DNA of 64,000 bases from Chondrilla cf. caribensis (Eukaryota; Porifera; Demospongiae; Chondrillida; Chondrillidae), in the NCBI GenBank assembly GCA_964020155.1, contig OZ026547.1, forward strand, positions 442,233 to 506,232, read 5' to 3'. This document shows positions 1 to 11,015 of the stretch, piece after piece (within the stretch, counting starts at the first letter, position 1; each line of letters starts with the position of its first letter). The position numbers were made by a program, and so were the translations under genes. The notes under the pieces are model-generated. The model saw only the letters and a program-made list of their open reading frames with translations, was not told where the DNA came from and did not search any database.

Positions 1-21
1 GTAGCTACACAGGGTCTGTAG

Positions 22-133
22 TCACTCATGTGCATACAATACAATACATACATGCACATGTGTTAATACCTGAATACAACTTAAAAATTCCTTACTTCCA
101 TCACTGTTTACATCCATTTTATTCAGTTGATAC
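22..133 (-). pseudogene. Relic of the acidic-protein terminal exon (copy a)
   Basis: A minus-strand splice acceptor (TTATGACAG) precedes an open frame beginning with one leftover base and then Tyr-Gln-Leu-Asn-Lys-Met-Asp-Val. This matches the start of the intact acidic exons at 11016-11457 and 34742-34994, but it diverges after about 16 codons and has no acidic tail. The upstream polypyrimidine region is replaced by (CA)n. It is probably a decayed or truncated copy; a short alternative terminal exon cannot be excluded. Confidence 0.4.
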
Positions 134-153
134 CTGTCATAATGGGAAAATTG

Positions 154-155
<2 letters not shown>

Positions 156-225
<70 letters not shown>
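156..225. repeat. (GT)n microsatellite
   Basis: About 35 uninterrupted GT units. On the minus strand it reads as (AC)n ending about 20 bases upstream of the acceptor of the relic exon at 22-133. The same arrangement recurs at 19637-19692 and 28768-28817. Confidence 0.95.
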
Positions 226-228
<3 letters not shown>

Positions 229-1253
229 CCTGGTTAGTACATACGCCTCACTCAGTCCCTGGTTCATGCACATGATATTGACCAGTACCAGTACTGTTCA
301 AAGCTGTGTATGTGTATGTATTTGGGACCTGAATAAAAATGGCCACTGGAATGACAGTGTACCCTGAAGAAAATACGTACGCTTCAATACCCGAGACTCA
401 ACGGTATCATCACAGTATGTTTTGCAGATATCCCCTATTCTGGCCAACTTATAGCAATAGTATACACTGAGATGTTATCATGGCATACTATCTACTAGGT
501 GTAGTAGACCTCTGCGTATATGACGGCATACTTTACTTCCATGTCTAGGATTTGGATATATGATAAGAATAAGGATGTTTACAGGTATGCCACCAAATGT
601 CTCTCATACCTCTAATGAGTTTTCGTGGATAACAATGCCAGTTATCTCAAACTGAGATATGTATCTGTTCACTCCCTCAGTTCCTTCTTGCTGACGTGTG
701 TGACGTAATGCAGAACAATAGTATAGTACAGCTAAACAGTACGTATAACTGAAATATAAGGAGAATTCTGTTTGATGAGAAAGCACAGACAATGATTTTC
801 ATAAATCCGCCACTACATTATTCATCAACTCTTGACTTCTTACCTGCCACTCATGTACTCACATACATACACACATGAAATATAAGGAAAATTCTGCTTT
901 GAAAGGATGAGAAAGCACAAACAGTGATCTCATTCACCTACCACTGCTTTATCCGTCAACTTTTTATCTGCCACTCATATACGTATGTATGTACTTACAT
1001 ATGTCGTAAGAACTAAGTATGTACAATATATACATACGCGATTATGTGCAGACAATGATTCTCATTAATCCACCACCACTTTATCCATCTATTCTTCTCA
1101 TCTGCTGTACATATACTTACATACTATTCACTATACTCATATACGTACATATGTATAGATAAGGTACATATTATGTAGGTTTACATACTAGCATATGTAT
1201 TAATTGTATTGTACATAACAGGTTCATGAACAGAGCACTTTCATTGACTGTAG
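226..1253. other. Non-coding part of the duplicated module
   Basis: No convincing gene. The stretch is shared with about 19.7-21.2 kb and 28.8-29.9 kb. It contains near-repeats of a segment with a CRE-like TGACGTAA and a motif ending CCACTTTATCC, and many ACATACATA-type degenerate repeats. It leads directly into the acceptor of exon C at 1254. Confidence 0.6.
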
Positions 1254-1422
1254 GAAGCTGCTATTCAAGCTCAAAGAGCCAAACAAGAACTAGAGAACAA
1301 GCTGCTGAGGGAGAATGGTGAGTTGATGAAGGCTCTGAACCAACGAGAAGAAGGTCTGAGAGAACTGACTGTGCTCCGAAACAGAGCAAAGGAGGACAGG
1401 AGAATGTTGAACGAAGAGAAGA

Positions 1423-1424
<2 letters not shown>
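1254..1424 (+). CDS. Coiled-coil exon C, copy a
   Basis: A 171-bp exon of 57 codons, phase 0 at both ends, bounded by an acceptor (GACTGTAG) and by a donor that is the first GT of a (GT)n tract. It begins Glu-Ala-Ala-Ile-Gln-Ala-Gln-Arg-Ala-Lys and encodes a highly charged Glu/Lys/Arg/Leu-rich coiled coil. In phase with exon D at 1891 it would end the protein after 17 more residues. The exon is nearly identical in three places (14658, 21250 and here) and shortened in a fourth (29934). I do not recognise the parent family; the composition resembles coiled-coil adaptors such as the gene at 51343, but no diagnostic motif is present. The exon preceding it in a transcript was not identified, so this is a partial gene. 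Confidence 0.65.
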
Positions 1425-1496
<72 letters not shown>

Positions 1497-1501
1497 GTGT
1501 A

Positions 1502-1587
<86 letters not shown>

Positions 1588-1590
1588 GTA

Positions 1591-1652
<62 letters not shown>

Positions 1653-1655
1653 GTA

Positions 1656-1708
<53 letters not shown>

Positions 1709-1714
1709 TGTGTA

Positions 1715-1776
<62 letters not shown>
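1425..1776. repeat. Long interrupted (GT)n tract at a splice donor
   Basis: About 350 bp of GT units with a few TTGTATTT and GTTGTG interruptions. It begins exactly at the 5' end of the intron between exons C and D, so its first dinucleotide is the apparent donor. Confidence 0.95.
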
Positions 1777-1890
1777 TGACTACATGCTGACTCTCACTCT
1801 GGGCCATGTTTTTGTGCGTGGTGTCTACTAAGGAGCGCTCTATTATTCCTTAATCTTGTATAAATCCGCATTCTCTCTTGTATTCTCCAG

Positions 1891-1944
1891 GAATATGACA
1901 GACATGTTCGCATTGCCCAATACTCTGAGTTACTCACCAGCTAA
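1891..1944 (+). CDS. Terminal exon D, copy a
   Basis: Acceptor TTCTCCAG is followed by 17 codons (Glu-Tyr-Asp-Arg-His-Val-Arg-Ile-Ala-Gln, ending Glu-Leu-Leu-Thr-Ser) and TAA. It is phase 0, compatible with exon C. The stop lies in the first unit of a degenerate 14-bp tandem repeat (CACCAGCTA...), so every repeat unit carries another TAG or TAA. Confidence 0.6.
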   Translation, partial: EYDRHVRIAQYSELLTS

Positions 1945-1984
1945 CGTTCATCAGCTAACGTTCATCAGCTAGCGTCCACCAACT

Positions 1985-1987
<3 letters not shown>

Positions 1988-2045
<58 letters not shown>
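1988..2045. repeat. (GT)n microsatellite
   Basis: About 29 GT units just 3' of exon D copy a. Other copies of this position have only a few GT units (about 16873, 21876, 30221), so this expansion is copy-specific. Confidence 0.95.
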
Positions 2046-2047
<2 letters not shown>

Positions 2048-2390
2048 AGATTTGTATTCCAAGTATCTGTGGTACTGTGACCATTTTATATTGCAAGAAG
2101 AGTCATTTTTATGAATACAGTGAGGATAAACACACATTTTATGTGAATTGTATAGTTTTTGACAGTATTTTTGATCATCACTGTGGAATGGAATATTTCT
2201 ATAGCATTTGTGGTACTATGATAGTAAGTACACCTAATGTCTTTCCAGAAAATCCCTGTAGCTACAAAGCAAGTTTCTCTATGCATGCAATTGCTATAAT
2301 ATCTTATTTCAAGTTTTGAAGTACATTTTTGTCAGTAGCACATCAAGTCAGCTGAGAGGTCGGCGAAGTGCTAGGAGGGCTCCCATGCTA
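2046..2390. other. Conserved 3' flank of exon D
   Basis: Non-coding sequence repeated after the other D exons (about 16885-17200, 21890-22060, 26300-26570, 30240-30420). It is probably the 3' UTR and the spacer before the next module's promoter segment. Confidence 0.5.
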
Positions 2391-3390
2391 CCCACCCCGA
2401 GTAGCAATTCGCTTGCAGATCATAGCATTGATTATGGATACGGGATAGTATATTCATAGAAAGGGGGATATGAATATTATTATCCATGGTCTGGCCTAGC
2501 CAACCCTAGCCCTCCATTTTTGGTGGTCGGGAATTATATATAGGAGGAACGGTATTGGATCCATTCCATGGATGTCGACTCTAACACCATGTACCATATA
2601 GCATCCGTTACCATAGAAACAGTACTATTATACAGCAATTTTATAATGTATATTTAAAGCGCTAGCAACAGTATAAAGCATTAGCAACGGATCCTATAAT
2701 GGTTAAGACATGGACACTCGGGCAGTATGACACATAAAATACACTCACCCTCGGGACTCAGTATTTTATGTCATAATGCCCTCGTGCTCATGTCTTACCC
2801 ACCTAATAAGAGCCCGTAATAAATTAAGCGCCTGTCCCGTAGACTTGCGCAAACACGCCTACTGAGAGTCGTGCGTGTTCCTCCCCAAATTGACAAGCCT
2901 AGTTATGTGCAAGCACTGTATGTGTTTTATAACGGTCAGCCCAATCATTGTCGAGGAAATCTGGACGATTTGGAGCACTCCCCAAGAATGAACTAACGGG
3001 CAAACATCTCAAATTGATCGGGCACGCTGAGCCTACGTAAGTAAACTTTACTGACCACAAAATAAACTCCACCCGTGTTTCACTAATTTTAGGATACGGG
3101 CGAGCAAAAATTCTGACGTCATCAGATGAGATCGCACGAAACCGCAAATATCCGATTCGGTAAAGCCTCACGCCACGCAGTCGAGTACAGTTTCCTATCC
3201 TGGGTATGGAGTATCTATGGTGCAAGCATTCCTCCCAATGAATATCATTAAATATCCTGTGAATATCATTAGTTATCCATACTATGAATTTCATTTTATA
3301 CTCAATAAAGTGAATTCTAAGCATCGATGATCTAATCATAGACACTACATAACCGTCTATGATCTAATGTTTGTTTCACTTTTAAGTGAA
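2391..3390. other. About 1 kb insertion relative to the paralogous copies
   Basis: The other copies run straight from the post-D spacer into the exon-1 promoter segment. Here about 1 kb of unrelated sequence intervenes. It holds a fold-back element (2702-2799) and a 148-codon minus-strand frame (2899-3345) with no recognisable domain and no duplicate in the window. The frame may be fortuitous or part of an unidentified mobile element. Confidence 0.4.
2702..2799. repeat. Fold-back (inverted repeat) element
   Basis: The left arm around TAAGACATGGACACTCGGGC and the right arm ending GCTCATGTCTTA are imperfect inverse complements of about 37 bp separated by about 18 bp. This is a MITE-like hairpin. 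Confidence 0.6.
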
Positions 3391-3573
3391 TTCGATTCTA
3401 CAGATTTGGAAGAGAAGTCTTAAGCTTCGGCTTCACAGCTCGTCAACGTTTTACTGTGGATTTCACCGCGGATAAGCTTCGTGCTCTCGGAGAAGAATCG
3501 TGCATAACGTACAAGATGGTTGATCGCCAGTGAGAAAGAGCCCGCTTGCGAAAACCGTGCAGGTGTTCAGGTA
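3391..3573 (+). pseudogene. Decayed promoter and exon 1 of the plus-strand gene, copy a
   Basis: Aligns with 17330-17487 and 26690-26840 through blocks such as GATTTCACCGCGGATAAGCTTC. The start codon of the intact copies is lost: GTGCATGGAC there is GTGCATAACG here. The coding part is frame-disrupted, although a GTAATTAA donor is still visible after it. Confidence 0.5.
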
Positions 3574-3779
3574 ATTAAATGTTATATTTCACATACTTAT
3601 ATATTATAATATTGCTATTATTTAGGACAGTTATGGTTTATCCTAAACATATTATGGGGGGCGGATTTCGGTAAGCCAACATGATAACTCAATTGCAAGA
3701 AATTAGCTAGAATATAAAGCGAAAAACACTCTGCGAGTGTCTTTTGCTGTTCAAAACTCAGGTCTCAATCAAGTCATGA

Positions 3780-4760
3780 TCAATAAGAAATCCGTCCTGT
3801 GACAAGTTGAGTGGGGTTCCTGAATCCTTCTTCTTCTATGGGAGGTTTATATCTGCATTGGAAAATAATCATAGTATACTTGAGAGGGTTGCAGTGCATG
3901 GGGTTCTGTCACTTATACATTTTCCATGCGAATGTACATAGGTGTAGTACATACACATGCACAGTGCCACCTCTATAAATGATCCTCTGGACAAAGGCAT
4001 ATAGTAGGTATATTAGCTCACTGCAAAGGACACTTTTGTGCCACCACAAATAGACCATTCCACTATAAACATGCATGTTCTGAACTAGACAGTTAATCAT
4101 GAATATTCAAGTTGATTAAGCCTCAACTTGAATATTCAGCTGGCTCATCGCATTTATCAGGTTTCAACAGTAAAAATACCCGCATAATCCCTTGAAACAG
4201 CCGAAATTGAAGGTGATATTTAATTTGAGATATGAATAAAATCCAGTTGCTAGCCATCAGAATAACAACCTAGTTATGAACAAAGTTGTCCCACATATTC
4301 CCAGAGAATCTTCTGATCTTACACAAAATTCAATGTTGCTTGTTATGTGTTTGTAATAATGTCCCAAATTTGGGGACATTGTTAACTCACCAAATTTGAG
4401 TTTTAGGCATATACCAAAGAATCGTGTGTTTGCTGTTAATTTTCAAAACAGTTTACATAAAATAATAGTGAAGCAGTAAACAGAGTTTCAAGACAAATTC
4501 TAGAAGTTTTTTACAGTGATGAGTGTACATTTTACCTCCAGAGAGTGGCCAACCTCTTTACAGTAAATGAAATGGTCTCAATGTGTCCTTGTGTGCTAAC
4601 ACTAGCTGGTTTCCAGTTACCTCATAGCTTCAGTCTGCCCTATGCAGACACGTGGTACAGGAGAGCCTGTTACAAACTGGGTAGGGTACCTTGGTCCTTT
4701 TTCCATTGTTACGAGGATATTGTCATATGATAGATCCCTCTCTTTCTGTTGACAAGTCAT
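3780..4760 (-). CDS. Small two-exon QLVTG-repeat protein, copy N1 (70 aa)
   Basis: Exon X (4760-4621) starts with ATG directly after the acceptor CTCTGCCAG and ends in AG before the donor GTAACTGG. Exon Y (3852-3780) follows the acceptor CCAATGCAG, completes the split Arg codon (phase 2) and stops at TGA. The product is 70 residues and soluble-looking, with no signal peptide or membrane segment. It holds two copies of a short motif: Lys-Gly-Pro-Arg-Tyr-Pro-Thr-Gln-Phe-Val-Thr-Gly in exon X and Glu-Glu-Glu-Gly-Phe-Arg-Asn-Pro-Thr-Gln-Leu-Val-Thr-Gly in exon Y. Four further copies in the window have the same exon layout. I do not recognise the family. The intron (3853-4620) contains CAGTGCCACCTCTATAAA-type MITE remnants. 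The gene lies antisense between plus-strand exon-1-like and exon C sequence. An untranslated 5' exon is inferred, with the large minisatellite in the intervening intron. Confidence 0.65.
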
Positions 4761-4846
4761 CTGGCAGAGTTTCAAATGTATATGTAGTATATTTGACATA
4801 ATCACAACAAGAGAATTTGCATGTAATTATGCAAGACTATATACGT

Positions 4847-7800
4847 AGGAGTGTTTACTAACCAGGAGTGTGTACTAACCAAGAGTGTGTACTAACCAGG
4901 AGTGTGTACTAACCAGGAGTGTTTACTAACCAGGAGTGTGTACTAACCAGGAGTGTGTACTAACCAGGAGTGTGTACTAACCAGGAGTGTGTACTAACCA
5001 GGAGTGTGTACTAACCAGGAGTGTGTACTAACCAAGAGTGTGTACTAACCAGGAGTGTGTGCTAACCAGGAGTGTGTCCTAACCAGGAGTGTGTACTAAC
5101 CAGGAGTGTGTACTAACCAAGAGTGTGTACTAACCAGGAGTGTTTACTAACAAGGAGTGTGTACTAACCAGGAGTGTGTACTAACCATGAGTGTGTACCA
5201 ACCAGGAGTGTGTACTAACCGGGAGTGTGTACTAACCAAGAGTGTGTACTAACCAAGAGTGTGTACTAACCAGGAGTGTGTATGTACTAACCAGGAGTGT
5301 GTACTCACCAGGAGTGTGTACTAACCAGGAGTGTGTACTAACCAAGAGTGTGTACCAACCAGGAGTGTGTACTAACCGGGAGTGTGTACTAACCAAGAGT
5401 GTGTACTAACCAAGAGTGTGTACTAACCAGGAGTGTGTATGTACTAACCAGGAGTGTGTACTCACCAGGAGTGTGTACTAACCGGGAGTGTGTACTAACC
5501 AAGAGTGTGTACTAACCAGGAGTGTATACTAACCAGGAGTGTGTACTAACCAGAAGTGTGTACTAACCATGAGTGTGTACTAACCAGGAGTGTGTACTAA
5601 CCAGGAGTGTGTACTAACCAGGAGTGTGTACTAACCAAGAGTGTGTACTAACCAGGAGTGTGTACTAAGCAGGAGTGTGTACTCACCAGGAGTGTGTACT
5701 AACCAAGAGTGTGTACTAACCGGGAGTGTGTACTAACCAAGAGTGTGTACTAACCAAGAGTGTGTATTAACCAGGAGTGTGTATGTACTAACCAGGAGTG
5801 TGTACTCACCAGGAGTGTGTACTAACCGGGAGTGTGTACTAACCAAGAATGTGTATTAACCAGGAGTGTGTATGTACTAACCAGGAGTGTGTACTCACCA
5901 GGAGTGTGTACTAACCAAGAGTGTGTACTAACCAGGAGTGTGTACTAACCAGGAGTGTGTACTAACCAGAGTGTGTACCAACCAGAAGTGTGTACTAACC
6001 ATGAGTGTGTACTAACCAGGAGTGTTTACTAACAAGGAGTGTGTACTAACCAAGAGTGTGTACTAACCAAGAGTGTGTACCAACCAGGAGTGTGTACTAA
6101 CCAGGAGTGTTTACTAACCAGGAGTGTGTACTAACCAGGAGTGTGTACTAACCAGGAGTGTGTACTAACCAGGAGTGTGTACTAACCAGGAGTGTGTACT
6201 AACCAGGAGTGTGTACTAACCAGGAGTGTGTACTAACCAAGAGTGTGTGCTAACCAGGAGTGTGTGCTAACCAGGAGTGTGTCCTAACCAGGAGTGTGTA
6301 CTAACCAAGAGTGTGTACTAACCAGGAGTGTTTACTAACAAGGAGTGTGTACTAACCAAGAGTGTGTACTAACCAAGAGTGTGTACCAACCAGGAGTGTG
6401 TACTAACCGGGAGTGTGTACTAACCAAGAGTGTGTACTAACCAAGAGTGTGTACTAACCAGGAGTGTGTATGTACTAACCAGGAGTGTGTACTCACCAGG
6501 AGTGTGTACTAACCAGGAGTGTGTACTAACCAAGAGTGTGTACCAACCAGGAGTGTGTACTAACCGGGAGTGTGTACTAACCAAGAGTGTGTACTAACCA
6601 AGAGTGTGTACTAACCAGGAGTGTGTATGTACTAACCAGGAGTGTGTACTCACCAGGAGTGTGTACTAACCGGGAGTGTGTACTAACCAAGAGTGTGTAC
6701 TAACCAGGAGTGTATACTAACCAGGAGTGTGTACTAACCATGAGTGTGTACTAACCAGGAGTGTGTACTAACCAGGAGTGTGTACTAACCAGGAGTGTGT
6801 ACTAACCAAGAGTGTGTACTAACCAGGAGTGTGTACTAAGCAGGAGTGTGTACTCACCAGGAGTGTGTACTAACCAAGAGTGTGTACTAACCGGGAGTGT
6901 GTACTAACCAAGAGTGTGTACTAACCAAGAGTGTGTATTAACCAGGAGTGTGTATGTACTAACCAGGAGTGTGTACTCACCAGGAGTGTGTACTAACCGG
7001 GAGTGTGTACTAACCAAGAATGTGTATTAACCAGGAGTGTGTATGTACTAACCAGGAGTGTGTACTCACCAGGAGTGTGTACTAACCAAGAGTGTGTACT
7101 AACCAGGAGTGTGTACTAACCAGGAGTGTGTACTAACCAGAGTGTGTACCAACCAGAAGTGTGTACTAACCATGAGTGTGTACTAACCAGGAGTGTGTAC
7201 TAACCTGGAGTGTGTGCTAACCATGAGTGTGTACCAACCAGGAGTGTGTACTAACCAGGAGTGTGTGCTAACCAGGAGTGTGTGCTAACCAGGAGTGTGT
7301 ACCAACCAGGAGTGTGTACCAACCAGGAGTATGTGCTAACCTGGAGTGTGTGCTAACCAGGAGTGTGTACCAACCAGGAGTGTATACCAACCGGGAGTGT
7401 GTACCAACCAGGAGTGTGTACCAACCAGGAGTGTGTACTAACCAGGAGTGTGTGCTAACCTGGAGTGTGTACCAACCAGGAGTGTGTACCAACCAGGAGT
7501 GTGTACTAACCAGGAGTGTGTACTAACCAGGAGTGTGTGCTAACCTGGAGTGTGTGCTAACCAGGAGTGTGTACCAACCAGGAGTGTGTACCAACCGGGA
7601 GTGTGTACCAACCAGGAGTGTGTGCTAACCAGGAGTGTGTGCTAACCTGGAGTGTGTGCTAACCAGGAGTGTGTACTAACCAGGAGTGTGAACTAACCAG
7701 GAGTGTGTACTAACCAGGAGTGTGTACTAACCAGGTGTGTGTACTAACCAGGAGTGCATGTGTGCTAACCTGGAGTGTGTGCTAACCAGGAGTGTGTACT

Positions 7801-8172
7801 AACCAGGAGTGTGTACCAACCAGGAGTGTGTACCAACCAGGAGTGCATGTGTGCTAACCAGGAGTGTGTGCTAACCAGGAGTGTGTGCTAACCAGGAGTG
7901 TGTACCAACCAGGAGTGTGTACCAACCAGGAGTGTGTACCAACCAGGAGTGTGTACCAACCAGGAGTGTGTACCAACCAGGAGTGTGTACCAACCAGGAG
8001 TGTGTACCAACCAGGAGTGTGTACCAACCAGGAGTGTGTACCAACCAGGAGTGTGTACCAACCAGGAGTGTGTACCAACCAGGAGTGTGTACCAACCAGG
8101 AGTGCATGTGTACCAACCAGGAGTGTGTACTAACCAGGAGTGTGTACTAACCAGGAGTGTGTACTAACCAGA
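4847..8172. repeat. 17-bp minisatellite, about 195 units
   Basis: Tandem units of consensus AGGAGTGTGTACTAACC with point variants (AAG for AGG, TACTCACC, TACCAACC, TGCTAACC) and occasional 4-bp GTAT insertions. A higher-order period of about 1.17-1.19 kb is visible: the block around 5400-6000 recurs around 6590-7180. The 3' third (about 7290-8150) is dominated by the TACCAACC variant. The array lies just 5' (minus-strand sense) of exon X of N1. Confidence 0.97.
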
Positions 8173-8285
8173 AGTTTTTCTTTCTCTTTTGTGATGCTGT
8201 TTTTGTCTGGAGTTTCATGATCCTCTGTTATTTCAATGTCAAATACTTTATCTGGCATAAGTAGTGGATCCTCTGTGGATGACAT
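8169..8285 (-). CDS. Fragment of the longer QLVTG-family exon, embedded in the minisatellite (R3)
   Basis: ATG follows directly after the acceptor TTTGCACACAG and opens 39 codons (Met-Ser-Ser-Thr-Glu-Asp-Pro-Leu-Leu-Met-Pro-Asp...). These align with the middle of the exons at 12955-13336 and 36742-37311 (Ser-Thr-Val-Asp-Pro-Leu-Pro-Met-Pro-Asn). The frame runs into the minisatellite, whose antisense unit supplies a donor-like CTG/GTTAGT exactly at the boundary. Both flanks are minisatellite, so this is a captured island. It may be a functional short exon or a relic; the QLVTG part is missing. Confidence 0.4.
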
Positions 8286-8432
8286 CTGTGTGCAAAGAAG
8301 GAGGAGCAAGTTATCCACTTGACAAAATTAAGACAGCTGGTATACTTGGACCCAATCACACACTGAAGGGACACTCTGTATCCCTGCGCCTCAGACCCTT
8401 GCACCTAGGACCCTTCCTCCTAAGCCCTTCTA
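8286..8432. other. Non-repetitive remainder of the island inside the minisatellite
   Basis: This sequence, containing TATCCACTTGACAAAATTAAG and a pyrimidine-rich CCTAGGACCC part, matches the upstream flank of the related exons near 13440-13555 and 37410-37500. Confidence 0.6.
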
Positions 8433-9053
8433 ACCAGGAGTATGTACCAACCAGGAGTGTGCACTAACCAGGAGTGTGTACTAACCAGAGTGTGTACCAA
8501 CCAGAAGTGTGTACTAACCATGAGTGTGTACTAACCAGGAGTGTGTACTAACCAGGAGTGTGTACTAACCAAGAATGTGTACTCACCAGGAGTGTGTACT
8601 AACCTGGAGTGTGTACTAACCAGGAGTGTGTACTAACCAGAGTGTGTACCAACCATGAGTGTGTACTAACCAAGAATGTGTACTCACCAGGAGTGTGTAC
8701 TAACCTGGAGTGTGTACTAACCAGGAGTGTGTACTAACCAGAGTGTGTACCAACCATGAGTGTGTACTAACCAGGAGTGTGTACTAACCAGGAGTGTGTA
8801 CTAACCAGAGTGTGTACCAACCAGAAGTGTGTACTAACCATGAGTGTGTACTAACCAGGAGTGTGTACTCACCAGGAGTGTGTACTAACCAAGAGTGTGT
8901 ACTCACCAGGAGTGTGTACTAACCTGGAGTGTGTACTAACCGGGAGTGTGTACTCACCAGGAGTGCGTACCAACCATGAGTGTGTACTAACCAGGAGTGT
9001 ACTAACCAGGAGTGTGTACTAACCAGGAGTGTGTACTAACCAGGAGTGTGTAC
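8433..9053. repeat. 17-bp minisatellite, second block, about 36 units
   Basis: Same consensus as 4847-8172. A sub-block of about 100 bp (a TACTCACC unit, a CTGG unit, then an AGAGTGTGTACCAACC unit) is itself repeated twice around 8580-8760. Confidence 0.95.
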
Positions 9054-9292
9054 TTTTAATTCACTCTTTTGGTATCATTCAATGATTACAGCCAACAGAC
9101 ACTGACGTGTTGATCTGTACATGCAACATTGCCTATTGGTTGCTGAGTGTATGTGAATACCATATGTACACATGGCTATGTCACTGATTAGTGAATGACT
9201 GAATAACATGGTTTATAATTTATTCAGAAAAAATGGCAGCACATCAGCCTGAAAACATATAATGGTCTGACAAACCTGGTTACCTGTTATAC

Positions 9293-9328
<36 letters not shown>

Positions 9329-11015
9329 GTATATCTGAGTACAACTCATTAAAATATGCTAATTCAACAGCAGCTGAGGTACATTCTCGGTCCAAAGATT
9401 GGATTCTGACATACGTACACAAGGATGTTTTTGAGTTTAAAGTATGTAAACAAGCTAATGCTCCACACACTATACAAAGGCCTCATAGATGTTTAAACTT
9501 CCTATACATCATGTCTTACATCCTGTGTCACTGACCTTTTTAAAGTATTCATATAACGTTTTTGTACGCTCAGCGCTGACTCAAAACTGTAACCACAAAC
9601 AGGTATCCGGATCATGTACATAAGTCCGTAATCTTGCATGACGAATGATGCGGTGTGTTGAGTAGGTGTGTGATATTTTGCCCAGGCATGTCCATCATTA
9701 TGCCAATAGAAGAAGTGTGAATATAGTTAGCAAAGAGTAAATGACATTTCGAGTAAGCATAATTTAAATTCACCACCTCCAGCTAAATGTGTAAAAAATA
9801 TCTGCCAAAATGTACATACTAGCCTTTGGCTTGGTTTCAGTCAACCTGTGCAGCAAATGTACAACACGACTATGATCCATTGAAATCCTTATTGTTGTTT
9901 ACATGTTCTATGCATAAGTTTTTTTCGTCGTAATATGTAGTACACTTAATTATAAAAGTACATTCATTAGTAGAAAATGGCAACCTATACTCAACATGAG
10001 ACACATTGTTGAGCTGTGACACTTCAGTTGTTTGTAACTCCAATTCTTGTACTTGCAATTCCTAGTTTGTTCACCAAAAGTTAATGTACAATGTTATCAC
10101 ATTTTATCACTCAATAGCTGTAATTCATTGCTTGTATTTACTGTACACACAGTGGGGTACGTTTTGCCTTATTTGATTTGTACAAGTGTAAAAGAACATC
10201 ACGTTGACGTCTCAAGTGGTCGAAAGAACTTAAAATGGTATCTTAATCCTTCTGAAGTGCTTGAACGTTTTGAATTTTGACAAAGAGACACTCACCTGAT
10301 GTTGGTTCTATTGACATCACATGACTGTCATGTGATGTCTTAGCTCTGCCCTCACTCTTAGGAGAGGTGGCATAGCATTCCACTTAATATCTAAACTTCT
10401 TGATGAGGTCAAACAACAAACAAACAATCCCCCCTGTGTGTTTGTAGTCAACCATACATACTTTAGACTCCAGCTATAGTTCTGTTCCAAATGATAAACA
10501 TTCATATTTATATATACGTACATATCATTGAATCATGTGTACCTCATGTGACTGTCATTTGATGTAAATTGTTCTTAATTTTAATACATTTGTAGCAAAT
10601 TATTCTGTCACACGATGGAAATCAAGCAATCACAATCAATTGTTACTGATAAAGGAAAGAGTCGAACGCGGCCGTCATTACATTTTACTTCTACACAGGC
10701 CTGTAAGTACTCTTGAATACTAGATGATCATGCAAGCAAATGATGAGTGCTTAATAGACAAGGGTGATCTCACACAGTATGTTCTAGGCTACAATAAATC
10801 ATGAACACTTACGACTCTTAATAGATTTTACAACAGATACATTCCATGCAGACTAAACCATGCTACAGGTGAAGTAGACCACACGTTACACCTAGTAATA
10901 CTTTTGGAAGTTTAGGATGTTGTCTACTTCAAGAGTTCAACAAATGTTACACATTGATACTAATTAATGCTAATTACAGAATTGGTGAATGATTGGTGAA
11001 TGTCAAATGATATCC
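9054..11015. other. Non-coding module segment (Z copy 1) and 5' flank of the acidic gene cluster
   Basis: No supported coding exon. About 9340-9880 is one of five copies of a segment beginning near GTAAACAAGCTAAT (also about 11.55, 16.2, 25.5 and 35.3 kb). At 10296 a good minus-strand donor (ATCAG/GTGAGTGTC) ends a possible 5' non-coding exon, as also seen at 23700 and 32512. About 10310-10560 matches 34340-34620. Confidence 0.5.
9293..9327. repeat. (AT)n microsatellite
   Basis: About 17 AT units flanked by ACGT on both sides, giving a self-complementary tract. Confidence 0.9.

Noticed and set aside
1271..1831. Cys-Val and Thr-His repeat frames over (GT)n tracts here and at many other places
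   Set aside because: Direct translation of (GT)n/(CA)n, open in every frame; the tracts begin at splice donors and are intronic.
2899..3345. 148-codon minus-strand frame
   Set aside because: Lies in a copy-specific insertion, has no paralogue, no recognisable domain and several GC-rich stretches that lower stop frequency by chance.
7268..8167. Long overlapping frames on both strands in the minisatellite (17-residue periodic peptides)
   Set aside because: A 17-bp unit shifts frame by two each time, so all three frames give the same periodic peptide. The frames stay open only because the TACCAACC variant loses the TAA stop. No start context, splice sites or non-repeat extension.
4847..9053. 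CRISPR-like array
   Set aside because: Units are contiguous with no unique spacers and the genome is eukaryotic; it is a minisatellite.
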